The translations under genes were made by a program, and so were the position numbers. Source: Pseudomonadota bacterium (GTDB lineage Bacteria; Pseudomonadota; Gammaproteobacteria; Steroidobacterales; Woeseiaceae). From it: a stretch of DNA of 8,707 nucleotides. The stretch covers positions 1-8,707 of the forward strand of contig JAKSCZ010000335.1 in assembly GCA_022360335.1 (NCBI GenBank), written 5' to 3'. Under the pieces are notes generated by a model. The model saw only the letters and a list, made by a program, of their open reading frames with translations. It was not told where the DNA came from and did no database searches. Below are positions 1 through 6,022 of the stretch, piece after piece (position 1 is the stretch's first letter; each line of letters starts with the position of its first letter).

Positions 1-100
1 ACCTTCAATCCCGGCCAGTAGCGACCCTCTCGATCTCGGTACCCGGATCGACGCCGGGACCTGGTGATCTCTTGCATCCGCCGCCGACGTACTTCCGCCG
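1..100. other. Left-edge stretch without an identified gene
   Basis: No gene can be identified here. On the plus strand, frame 1 gives a short tail, TFNPGQ then TAG at 19-21, which could be the C-terminus of a gene entering from the left and converging on the dehydrogenase; frame 2 stays open to TGA at 65-67. Neither is long enough to judge. A hairpin can be drawn at 38-61 (GGT, a bulged A, then CCCGG; 7-nt loop; CCGGGACC), with only a weakly T-rich run after it on the plus strand. It could serve as a terminator between convergent genes, but the support is slight. Confidence 0.3.
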
Positions 101-1177
101 TTACAGCGACGCGAGTTCTTCGGCGGAACGCTCCGCTATGTTCAGAGATGCCGGTGTCCGCAGGGCTTCGGCCCTGTAGTCGCGCGCCATCACTATCGAG
201 GCGACGTCGATGACGGCGTCCATGCCGGGCGTCGCAACACCGACCTGCCGGCCGAGCGTCGACATGAACACCAGACCGTAACCGACGTCTTCGTTGAGGT
301 AGCGATGATCGAGCCGCGGCTGGGCGCCGATACCTCGAAAGCCGGGCGCCGTACGGTAGCCGGATCCATAATCGGCTTCCAGCATATAGCCCTGACGCAC
401 GCCCATCTCGGGATCGGGCAGAATGGAAATACCCAGCTTTTTACCGATAGCGATGCGCTCATTGTCGAGAGCCTCGATCAAGCGGCCGACCGAATCGCTC
501 ACACCCTCTTCGTAGAACAGAAAGTCCCCGCCGGTCATTTCGATGCGGGCGGCGTTACCCAAAGTCACCGCCGGATGAATGACCGGGTTCGCATTCTGCA
601 GACTGGTTTGCAGGACGCTCTCCGCCGGCTCCATGCCCGGATAGACATCGGCGATGAGCTCCAGAATGTCGCCCGTATGCTTACCCGGCAATCCCGCCAA
701 CAAATTTCCGGCCTCGAGCTTGAGGAACACACGGATTCTGCCCGGCTCGGTCAGCCGTACGGCATAGTGCAACGTGGAGGTCTCCGCGACCCGGACGGAC
801 TCATCGCGCAAGGCCAGCCCGGCAGCGCGTTTGAAGGCCAGAGCGCCGCCACAGGAACCCGGACTGACGATCACGGTTTGCCCGGCACTCAGTTTGCCGG
901 CAAGGACTTCGCCGAACGGCTCGGTGCTGTAAGCCGGACCGACGACGTAAATCAGCCGGGCGTCATGCAAGGCTTCGTCGATGTCATGACCCGAATAGGC
1001 GATCGGTCCAAACCCGGAGATATCGCCCTCCGCATCGATTCCACCCCGCTCGGCGATCGCCGCGACGTTGGCGGGGAATCGATCGAAATCGAACACGCGA
1101 ACCGCGTGCCCGTGCGCCGCGCAATCGAATGCCACGGCAGTGCCGCCGGCACCTGCGCCAAGTACGGTGATCCGCAT
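101..1177 (-). CDS. Octopine/nopaline dehydrogenase-family NAD(P)-dependent oxidoreductase
   Basis: A 358-residue soluble enzyme of the opine dehydrogenase family, whose members reductively condense a 2-keto acid with an amino-acid amine, or run the reverse reaction, using NAD(P)H. Seen: an N-terminal Rossmann dinucleotide site with GAGAGG at residues 7-12 (GxGxxG), and the C-terminal helical domain signature NPVIHPAVTLGNAARIE at 197-213. His201 lies where the family has its catalytic histidine, and GDFLFYEEG at 217-225 is also family-typical. The start at 1177 is chosen over the longer frame from 1258 because the Rossmann strand begins directly at MRITVLGAG and a GAGGT Shine-Dalgarno sits about 6 nt upstream. 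It is divergent from the neighbouring hydrolase. No metallophore-synthesis genes (for example a nicotianamine-synthase partner) are next to it, so the substrate is unknown. The family is secure; the exact opine is not. Confidence 0.85.
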   Translation of the reverse strand: MRITVLGAGAGGTAVAFDCAAHGHAVRVFDFDRFPANVAAIAERGGIDAEGDISGFGPIAYSGHDIDEALHDARLIYVVGPAYSTEPFGEVLAGKLSAGQTVIVSPGSCGGALAFKRAAGLALRDESVRVAETSTLHYAVRLTEPGRIRVFLKLEAGNLLAGLPGKHTGDILELIADVYPGMEPAESVLQTSLQNANPVIHPAVTLGNAARIEMTGGDFLFYEEGVSDSVGRLIEALDNERIAIGKKLGISILPDPEMGVRQGYMLEADYGSGYRTAPGFRGIGAQPRLDHRYLNEDVGYGLVFMSTLGRQVGVATPGMDAVIDVASIVMARDYRAEALRTPASLNIAERSAEELASL

Positions 1178-1202
1178 AAGTACCTCGTGATCGTCGTCTC
1201 CG

Positions 1203-1208
1203 ATTACA
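1203..1208 (-). promoter_or_regulatory. Possible -10 element for the opine dehydrogenase gene
   Basis: On the minus strand this reads TGTAAT, matching the sigma70 -10 consensus at five of six positions. It would place transcription start near 1196, about 19 nt before the ATG at 1177. No good -35 hexamer lies at the expected distance, so an activator would be needed or the match is chance. Confidence 0.25.
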
Positions 1209-1242
1209 CCACGGAGCGGACGCCAGCGCACACCCGGTGATA

Positions 1243-1278
1243 GACTCGACGGCCGCATTCGACGATGAAAGTCGAGTC
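1243..1278. repeat. 8-bp inverted repeat in the divergent intergenic region
   Basis: GACTCGAC at 1243-1250 is the exact reverse complement of GTCGAGTC at 1271-1278, with a 20-nt spacer. It ends 12 nt before the hydrolase ATG at 1291. It could be an operator for a dimeric regulator of the divergent pair or a hairpin in the hydrolase leader. Only the symmetry is seen; function is inferred. Confidence 0.4.
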
Positions 1279-1290
1279 AGGGTGTTTCGA

Positions 1291-2382
1291 ATGATTGAAG
1301 CGATCAAGGCCGGATATGCTCGATTCCCCGGGCTGCTGCTCTGTCTGTGCGTGTTGTGCACACATCCTGCTCTTGCCGGGCAGCAAGTCGGCGAGAAGAT
1401 TCACGACCTCCTGCAAAATCTCACGGAATCGGGAGCATTCAGCGGTTCGGTAGCCGTCGTCATTGCGGGCGACTCGATAGTATCGAACGGATACGGACTG
1501 GCGAATATTGAGCACGACGTACCAAACACTTCGACGACGAAGATCCGCATCGCATCAATCACCAAGCCGTTTACCGCGATGGCGATTCTATTACTTCAGG
1601 ATCGTGGCTCTCTAAGCGTTGACGATGCGATAGGAGAACACCTGCCGAATATACCGGTCGCTTGGCAGGAACTTAGGATTCGCCAGCTGCTCAATCATAC
1701 GTCCGGGCTGTCTCATCCCTGGGACCTGCCGGATTTCCGAGAACGAATAATGATGATGCCGCTCAGTGCGGACGAAGTTCTGTCGCTGTATAGCGATATC
1801 CCATTGGTCAGCGAACCTGGGGAAGAGTACCACTACAGTGGAATAGGCTATTTCCTGCTCGCGCGGATTATAGAAAATGTATCCGGTGTGCTGTACCACC
1901 AATTCCTTGAAAAAAACATTTTTGAGCCATTAGGCATGATCAATACGGGCAGTGATCGCCATCGCCCTATCGTTAGGAACAGAGCCAGCGGCTACGAGCT
2001 GGTAGACGGAACTCTGGTCAATGCGGCACCGATGCACATGACGATCCTGACGGGCGGTGGCGATCTCTACTCAACTGCCGAAGATATGCAGCGCTGGCAC
2101 AGCGCTTTGGCAGACAAAGCAATTCTGTCGGAAGAGGCATACTCCCAGATGCTCGCACCGGGCTTGCGCGACTACGGGTACGGCTGGCGAATACAGACGC
2201 ACAACGGCATAAAGATGGTGATGCACACAGGCGGCCTGCCGGGTTTTCGAAGCCTCATCATGTCTTTCCCCGAACTTGACTCTTGCATCATCATATTGAG
2301 CAACAGATCGGACATTGATTATAACGAGATACTTGACGTTGTCGTGCCGATGATAGTTGGCACGGCGTCGAGCGGATACTGA
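1291..2382 (+). CDS. Secreted serine hydrolase, beta-lactamase/class C fold
   Basis: A 363-residue exported serine hydrolase of the beta-lactamase/penicillin-binding/esterase superfamily. Seen: a signal peptide (residues 1-29, hydrophobic core LLLCLCVLC, likely cleavage after ALA at 27-29), the nucleophile motif SITK at 89-92 (SxxK, Ser89 acylated), a YSG at 182-184 where the family usually shows YxN, and HTGG at 312-315 in place of KTG. HTGG is usual in the esterase/D-aminopeptidase-like branch rather than in true AmpC enzymes, so a cephalosporinase role is doubtful. The start at 1291 is preferred to 1237 because it places the signal peptide at the N-terminus and follows AGGGTG. The gene uses more AT-rich codons (tta, ata, aat, tat) than the rest of the window, suggesting a different history, possibly transfer. 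The substrate cannot be told from the sequence. Confidence 0.85.
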   Translation: MIEAIKAGYARFPGLLLCLCVLCTHPALAGQQVGEKIHDLLQNLTESGAFSGSVAVVIAGDSIVSNGYGLANIEHDVPNTSTTKIRIASITKPFTAMAILLLQDRGSLSVDDAIGEHLPNIPVAWQELRIRQLLNHTSGLSHPWDLPDFRERIMMMPLSADEVLSLYSDIPLVSEPGEEYHYSGIGYFLLARIIENVSGVLYHQFLEKNIFEPLGMINTGSDRHRPIVRNRASGYELVDGTLVNAAPMHMTILTGGGDLYSTAEDMQRWHSALADKAILSEEAYSQMLAPGLRDYGYGWRIQTHNGIKMVMHTGGLPGFRSLIMSFPELDSCIIILSNRSDIDYNEILDVVVPMIVGTASSGY

Positions 2383-2412
2383 ATTGACCGTCCGCTTGTG
2401 AGCGCGCTGCGA

Positions 2413-2440
2413 CGGTTTCCCCGGGTACGCACCGGTTTCC
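2413..2440 (+). repeat. Direct repeat CGGTTTCC, 20 bp apart
   Basis: CGGTTTCC occurs at 2413-2420 and again at 2433-2440, 20 bp apart (about two helical turns), directly upstream of the FNR-type box at 2443-2456. The spacing would put both copies on one face of the helix, as for a tandem activator site. This may be chance. Confidence 0.3.
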
Positions 2441-2442
2441 GG

Positions 2443-2456
2443 TTGACCCAGGTCAA
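2443..2456. promoter_or_regulatory. FNR/Dnr-type box upstream of the regulator gene
   Basis: TTGACCCAGGTCAA is a perfect palindrome in the TTGA-N6-TCAA layout of FNR/Anr/Dnr sites (consensus TTGAT-N4-ATCAA). Its centre is 2449.5. A -10-like TAAACT lies at 2478-2483, giving a start near 2490-2491, so the box would be centred about 41 nt upstream, the classic class II activator position. It suggests autoregulation by the encoded Dnr-like protein or control by an Fnr homologue. Confidence 0.7.
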
Positions 2457-2530
2457 TGCACCCGCAACGCCGGACCCTAAACTGGTCCGCCATGATCGAG
2501 CCATCGCGCGAAGTGCTAGACTTTCCCTGC

Positions 2531-3214
2531 ATGGAGAAAGACACGGCCCAGTACGAGGCGGTCCGCCGCCACTACCTTTTCTCGGGGCTTGAAGACGGGG
2601 TTTTCGATGCGCTGGTCGCTCACGTATCCGTCGAGACCTTCGACAAGGGCGACGTGCTGTTTCACCGCGGCGACGATGCCCGCGACTTCTACTACGTCGA
2701 GACCGGCCAGATCGAACTCAGCCTGATCTCGCCAGACGGCCAGAAGAAGACCGTCGAAGTCATCAGTCACGGCCGCACCTTCGCCGAAGCGATCGTCTTC
2801 ATGGAGGAGGGCAAGTACCCGGTTTCCGCCGAAGCGCTGTCCGACAGCGTCGTCTACCGGATCCCCAACGACCGCTATCGCGCGTTGCTGCGCAACGATT
2901 CCAACGCCTGCATGCGCCTGCTCAGCGACGTCTGCCGGCATCTCCACGAGCGCGTGCGCGAGATCGAGCGACTGACGATCCAGAATGCACGCAGCCGCCT
3001 GTCGAGCTACCTGATCGACCACATCGTCGAAGTCGACGACGACGAGGCGACCGTGCGCCTCGATCTCCCCAAGCACATCATCGCCTCCCGGTTGTCGATC
3101 ACGCCCGAAACCCTGTCCCGGCTGCTGCGCGCGATGTCCGGGGACGGCATCCTGACCGTCGACGATCGCCTGATATTCGTCCACAGCCTGGCCCGGCTGC
3201 GGCCGTACGACTAG
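2531..3214 (+). CDS. dnr: Dnr-like Crp/Fnr-family transcription regulator (probable NO sensor)
   Basis: A 227-residue Crp/Fnr-superfamily regulator most like Dnr, which activates denitrification genes in response to NO. Seen: a cyclic-nucleotide-binding-type beta barrel at about 15-125 with FAEAIVFM at 84-91 (a Dnr hallmark), a dimer helix at about 126-152 and a C-terminal winged HTH. The recognition helix carries E193, S196, R197, the E-x-x-S-R set that reads TTGA half-sites and so fits the boxes at 2443 and 3283. No N-terminal cysteine cluster is present, so it is not an Fe-S Fnr. Met at 2531 is preferred over 2456 (inside the FNR box) and 2492 (at the inferred transcript start) because it gives the length I recall for Pseudomonas Dnr and puts His14-x-Leu-Phe in register with it. 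No strong Shine-Dalgarno is visible, so the start is less certain than the family. Confidence 0.85.
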   Translation: MEKDTAQYEAVRRHYLFSGLEDGVFDALVAHVSVETFDKGDVLFHRGDDARDFYYVETGQIELSLISPDGQKKTVEVISHGRTFAEAIVFMEEGKYPVSAEALSDSVVYRIPNDRYRALLRNDSNACMRLLSDVCRHLHERVREIERLTIQNARSRLSSYLIDHIVEVDDDEATVRLDLPKHIIASRLSITPETLSRLLRAMSGDGILTVDDRLIFVHSLARLRPYD

Positions 3215-3225
3215 GGCAGGGACAG

Positions 3226-3247
3226 CCCTGTGCCGCGGAGCACAGGG
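3226..3247 (+). terminator. Hairpin downstream of the dnr-like gene
   Basis: CCCTGTGC (3226-3233) and GCACAGGG (3240-3247) form a perfect 8-bp stem with a 6-nt loop, starting 11 nt after the stop codon. No T-run follows, so it is not a canonical intrinsic terminator; it may stabilise the 3' end or act with Rho. A competing hairpin, CAGGG (3217-3221) with CCCTG (3226-3230), shares the left arm. Confidence 0.4.
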
Positions 3248-3282
3248 ATGTGCGGCAGCGGTCTGGGGCCACATACCTCTCC

Positions 3283-3296
3283 ATGACCTAGATCAA
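3283..3296. promoter_or_regulatory. FNR/Dnr-type box upstream of the NO reductase-like operon
   Basis: ATGACCTAGATCAA matches the TTGAT-N4-ATCAA layout except for A in place of the first T and C for T at position 5; the right half ATCAA is perfect. The centre is 3289.5. A start about 41 nt downstream would fall near 3331, with a poor -10-like GATAGG at 3322-3327, leaving a leader of roughly 35-40 nt before the ATG at 3369. It is the natural target of the Dnr-like protein encoded just upstream and would switch on the whole operon under NO or low oxygen. Confidence 0.65.
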
Positions 3297-3353
3297 GGCG
3301 CGGGCGGCCCCGCGCGGCGACGATAGGCCTGCACGCGGCGCATTTCGCGTCCT

Positions 3354-3367
3354 GACGGCAGGCCGTC
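3354..3367 (+). promoter_or_regulatory. Hairpin abutting the first start codon of the operon
   Basis: GACGG (3354-3358) pairs with CCGTC (3363-3367) around a 4-nt CAGG loop, or six pairs with a 2-nt loop. It ends one base before the ATG at 3369 and covers the place where a Shine-Dalgarno would sit (the AGG at 3360-3362). It may limit translation of the 61-aa protein; the effect is inferred. Confidence 0.3.
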
Positions 3368-3368
3368 T

Positions 3369-3554
3369 ATGAGGATCGTCTATTTCACGCTGGTTGCAGC
3401 CCTCCTGTACCTGTTCTCGGACTGGGTGCTGCAGCGCGTCGAAGTCGCCGCCGGCCGGCGCTTCGAACATCGTTCGCTCATATTCTTCGGGATCCTGCTG
3501 ACACTCGCGCTGACGACGTTCTCGCTGCTCGGGAACCTCTCGACCGGCGCCTAG
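3369..3554 (+). CDS. Small two-helix membrane protein, first gene of the operon
   Basis: A 61-residue protein that I do not recognise as a named family. Two membrane helices are visible at about 3-21 and 37-56, joined by a basic loop (RVEVAAGRRFEHRS, 23-36). The loop suggests a hairpin with both ends on the periplasmic side and the loop in the cytoplasm. It is the first gene after the FNR-type box. Its stop codon overlaps the AGGGAGGA Shine-Dalgarno of the next gene, so the two are very likely co-translated. Its place at the head of a heme-copper enzyme operon suggests an accessory subunit or assembly factor, but no motif shows this. The start codon lacks a clear ribosome binding site and abuts a hairpin, so initiation may be weak. 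GC-rich codon use matches the downstream genes, which supports it being real. Confidence 0.65.
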   Translation: MRIVYFTLVAALLYLFSDWVLQRVEVAAGRRFEHRSLIFFGILLTLALTTFSLLGNLSTGA

Positions 3555-3566
3555 GGAGGAAAGCCA

Positions 3567-3743
3567 ATGACTGACCAAGACGATCGCGTCGACGAGACCT
3601 CGCCGGACGACGAGCCGATCCCGCTGATGCAACGGGTACTGGACAACCCGTTCCTCCTCCTTTTCCTGGGGATAGCGGTGCCGGCCGTTTTCTACATCAT
3701 CTGGGGCGTCATGGAGATCACCCAGATTCCGCTCGCGGACTGA
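3567..3743 (+). CDS. Small one-helix protein, possible subunit IIa-like component
   Basis: A 58-residue protein with a strong Shine-Dalgarno (AGGGAGGA, 3553-3560) six bases before its ATG. The first 20 residues are very acidic (MTDQDDRVDE at 1-10, then DDE at 14-16). They are followed by one membrane helix at about 29-47 and a short tail. The layout recalls the ba3 oxidase operon of Thermus, where a small single-helix subunit IIa (CbaD) is encoded just before subunits II and I. By position and topology this is a candidate equivalent, although I see no convincing sequence identity and the acidic extension is extra. It lies 12 nt after the 61-aa gene and 17 nt before subunit II, so it is part of the same transcript. 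That it is coding is well supported by the ribosome site and spacing; the role is inferred. Confidence 0.7.
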   Translation: MTDQDDRVDETSPDDEPIPLMQRVLDNPFLLLFLGIAVPAVFYIIWGVMEITQIPLAD

Positions 3744-3760
3744 TTCAAGGGGGACAAGCC

Positions 3761-4294
3761 ATGGCAATAACACCGCCGAGTGAACGCGTCTGGTGGAAGG
3801 AACCGATCGCCAGGATCGAGCTCTACTGGATCGTCATCGCCTTCACGTGGGGCCTCGTCATGTTCTTCATGATGATCTACTGGCACGGAGCAGGCGAACA
3901 GAACCTGTCCAGCGAGGCCTACAAGATCCGGCCGGAGCGCTTCGCCGAGAAAACCCAGGCCATGATCGACGCCTACACGGTACGCGAGGAAAACGGATTC
4001 CCCGTCGTTCGCCCGCCTGCGGGCAGCGACGTCTACCTGACGGGCAGGCTGTACAACTGGTGGCCGATCCTGGAGTTCGAGAAGGGCCAGACCTACCGGC
4101 TGCACCTCTCGTCCGTCGACGTCCAGCACGGCTTCTCGCTGCAGCCCGTGAACATCAACGTCCAGGTGCATCCCGGGTACGACATGGTGGTCACCGTCAA
4201 ACCGGATCGGGCCGGCGAATACGGCGTCGTCTGCAACGAATTCTGCGGCGTCGGCCACCACCTGATGGTGGGCAAGATCTACGTGGTCGAGTAG
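3761..4294 (+). CDS. Heme-copper enzyme subunit II with CuA centre
   Basis: A 177-residue membrane-anchored CuA subunit that receives electrons from a periplasmic donor (cytochrome c or cupredoxin) and passes them to subunit I. Seen: one N-terminal helix at about 20-41, then a periplasmic cupredoxin domain. The full CuA ligand set is present: His123 in DVQHGF, then C158, E160 (backbone), C162, H166 and M169 in CNEFCGVGHHLM. The single helix and short length match B-type (ba3-like) subunit II rather than the longer two-helix A-type subunit. A strong AAGGGGG ribosome site precedes the ATG. It lies 12 nt before subunit I. With a catalytic subunit lacking the oxidase tyrosine, this is probably the electron-entry subunit of a CuA-type NO reductase (sNOR, norSY naming in ammonia oxidisers). 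I cannot say which of the two symbols belongs to which subunit. Confidence 0.9.
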   Translation: MAITPPSERVWWKEPIARIELYWIVIAFTWGLVMFFMMIYWHGAGEQNLSSEAYKIRPERFAEKTQAMIDAYTVREENGFPVVRPPAGSDVYLTGRLYNWWPILEFEKGQTYRLHLSSVDVQHGFSLQPVNINVQVHPGYDMVVTVKPDRAGEYGVVCNEFCGVGHHLMVGKIYVVE

Positions 4295-4306
4295 GGGAGT
4301 ACGAAC

Positions 4307-6001
4307 ATGTCAACGAATACGGAATTCCGCAGCTGCCCGACGACCGGCCTCAGGGTCGACCTGACGACCGAGAAACTCATCAAGGCCAATGCCGTCGTCG
4401 CCGTCGTGTTCCTCGCGATCGGCGGACTCTTCGGCCTGCTCGTCGCGCTGACGCGCTGGCCCGAGGTGCACCTGCTGCCGGCCGACTTCTTCTACCTGGC
4501 GCTGACCGCGCACGGTCTCGACGTGCTGCTGGTCTGGATCATCTTCTTCGAGATCGCCGTGCTCTACTTTGCGTCCGCCGTCCTGCTCGGCAGCCGGCTG
4601 GCCGCGCCGCGCTGGGCCTGGACCGGGTTCGGGCTCATGCTCGTCGGCGCCGTGATCACGAACATCGTCGTCCTGCAGGGCGGCTCGAGCGTCATGTTCA
4701 CCTCGTACGTGCCGCTCAAGGCCGATCCCGGCTTCTATCTCGGCATCATCCTGTTCGCCGTCGGCGCGCTGATCGGCTGCTTCGTGTTCTTCGGTACGCT
4801 GGTCGTCGCGCGCCAGGAGCGCACCTACCGGGGTTCGATACCGCTGGTGACCTTCGGCGCCATGACCGCGGCCATCATCGCGGTGTTCACGATCGCCTCC
4901 GGCGCGATCATCCTGATCCCGACGCTGCTGTGGTCGCTGGGCCTGATCAGCACAATCGACCCGCTGCTGTACAAGACGATCTGGTGGGCCATGGGCCACT
5001 CGTCGCAGCAGATCAACGTCTCGGCACACGTCGCCATCTGGTACGCGATCGCCGCGATGACCTTCGGCGCGAGGCCGCTGTCCGAGAAAGTCAGCCGCAT
5101 GGCCTTCCTGATGTACATCCTGTTCCTGCAGATCGCGAGCGCGCACCACATGCTGGTCGAGCCCGGGTTCAGCTCGGAGTGGAAGATCTTCAACACGAGT
5201 TACGCGATGTACCTGGCCGTCCTCGGCAGCATGGTGCACGGCATGACGGTGCCCGGCTCCATCGAAGCCGCCCAGCGCGCCCGCGGCCTGACCAGGGGTA
5301 TGTTCGAGTGGCTGCGCAAGGCGCCGTGGGGCAACCCCGCGTTCGCCGGCATGTTCATGTCGCTCGTGTTCTTCGGCTTCATCGGCGGCATCTCCGGCGT
5401 CGTCATGGGGACGGAACAGATCAACCTGATCATGCACAACACGCTCTACGTGCCCGGTCACTTCCACGGCACCGTCGTCGCCGGCACGACGCTCGCGTTC
5501 ATGGCGATCACCTACTACCTCGTGCCGCTGATCTTCCGCCGCGAGCTCCTGTTCATGAAGCTGGCGAAGTGGCAGCCGTACGTGTTCGGCATCGGCGTCG
5601 CCGGCATCTCGGTGTTCATGATGGGTGCGGGCACGCTCGGCGTGTCCCGCCGTCACTGGGACATGCAGTTCGCCGATGCAATCCTGCCGTTCGACTACCC
5701 GTCGGCTGCGTTCCTCATGATGGGACTGAACGGTATGTTCGCGGTCCTCGCGGCGCTCGGCGGCCTCATGTTCATCGTCGTCGTCGTCGGTTCCGTGTTC
5801 TTCGGACGCAAACTGGGCAGGGACGAAAAACCGGCGTATCCGGCAGTACCGCCGCAGGCCGCCGTCGTCGCCGAGCACGGCAGTTCCGCAACGCTGAAGA
5901 TTCCCGGCACGACGATGCTCGTCGCCGTCTTCTTCATCGCCTTCGTCCTGTACTACTTCGTGAACTGGAAGTACCTGTCGGAGGTCTGGCCGCTCAGTTA
6001 G
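4307..6001 (+). CDS. Heme-copper catalytic subunit I, putative sNOR-type nitric oxide reductase
   Basis: A 564-residue polytopic protein (about 13-14 helices) of the heme-copper superfamily, B-type: it shares AHHMLVEPG (279-287) and VPGHFH (382-387) with ba3 oxidases. Metal ligands seen: low-spin heme His69 (TAHG) and His387, high-spin heme His385, CuB His231, His280 and His281. Oxygen reductases have HPxVY on helix VI, whose Tyr is cross-linked to the CuB histidine. Here it reads HSSQQ (231-235), so the Tyr is Gln235, and no Tyr stands in the nine residues before the HH pair that could replace it as in cbb3. Loss of this Tyr is typical of NO reductases in the superfamily. With CuA subunit II, a SenC chaperone and a Dnr-like regulator, the cluster matches the norSY-senC (sNOR) type. 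Probable reaction: 2 NO to N2O. An automatic call of cytochrome c oxidase subunit I would probably be misleading. Confidence 0.8.
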   Translation: MSTNTEFRSCPTTGLRVDLTTEKLIKANAVVAVVFLAIGGLFGLLVALTRWPEVHLLPADFFYLALTAHGLDVLLVWIIFFEIAVLYFASAVLLGSRLAAPRWAWTGFGLMLVGAVITNIVVLQGGSSVMFTSYVPLKADPGFYLGIILFAVGALIGCFVFFGTLVVARQERTYRGSIPLVTFGAMTAAIIAVFTIASGAIILIPTLLWSLGLISTIDPLLYKTIWWAMGHSSQQINVSAHVAIWYAIAAMTFGARPLSEKVSRMAFLMYILFLQIASAHHMLVEPGFSSEWKIFNTSYAMYLAVLGSMVHGMTVPGSIEAAQRARGLTRGMFEWLRKAPWGNPAFAGMFMSLVFFGFIGGISGVVMGTEQINLIMHNTLYVPGHFHGTVVAGTTLAFMAITYYLVPLIFRRELLFMKLAKWQPYVFGIGVAGISVFMMGAGTLGVSRRHWDMQFADAILPFDYPSAAFLMMGLNGMFAVLAALGGLMFIVVVVGSVFFGRKLGRDEKPAYPAVPPQAAVVAEHGSSATLKIPGTTMLVAVFFIAFVLYYFVNWKYLSEVWPLS

Positions 6002-6022
6002 GCGGATTCAGCCGGAAGTACA

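Noticed and set aside
305..1240. A plus-strand open frame of 311 codons opposite the opine dehydrogenase.
   Set aside because: The minus-strand reading has the Rossmann motif and family signatures; the plus reading has none.
1295..1307. TTGA-N5-TCAA at the start of the hydrolase gene, resembling an FNR box.
   Set aside because: The spacer is one base short of the N6 needed, and it lies inside coding sequence just after the start codon.
2456..2530. Longer starts for the Dnr-like protein at 2456 or 2492.
   Set aside because: The ATG at 2456 overlaps the FNR-type box and lies upstream of the inferred transcript start; 2492 would be essentially leaderless. The 2531 start gives the family's usual length and register, though 2492 is not fully excluded.
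4310..5878. A long minus-strand open frame (about 520 codons) opposite subunit I.
   Set aside because: The translation is a low-complexity run of charged residues with no domain, as expected from the antisense of a GC-rich membrane protein gene.
4307..6001. Annotation as an aa3- or ba3-type cytochrome c oxidase.
   Set aside because: The helix VI tyrosine required for oxygen reduction is replaced by glutamine, and no substitute tyrosine is seen near the CuB histidines.
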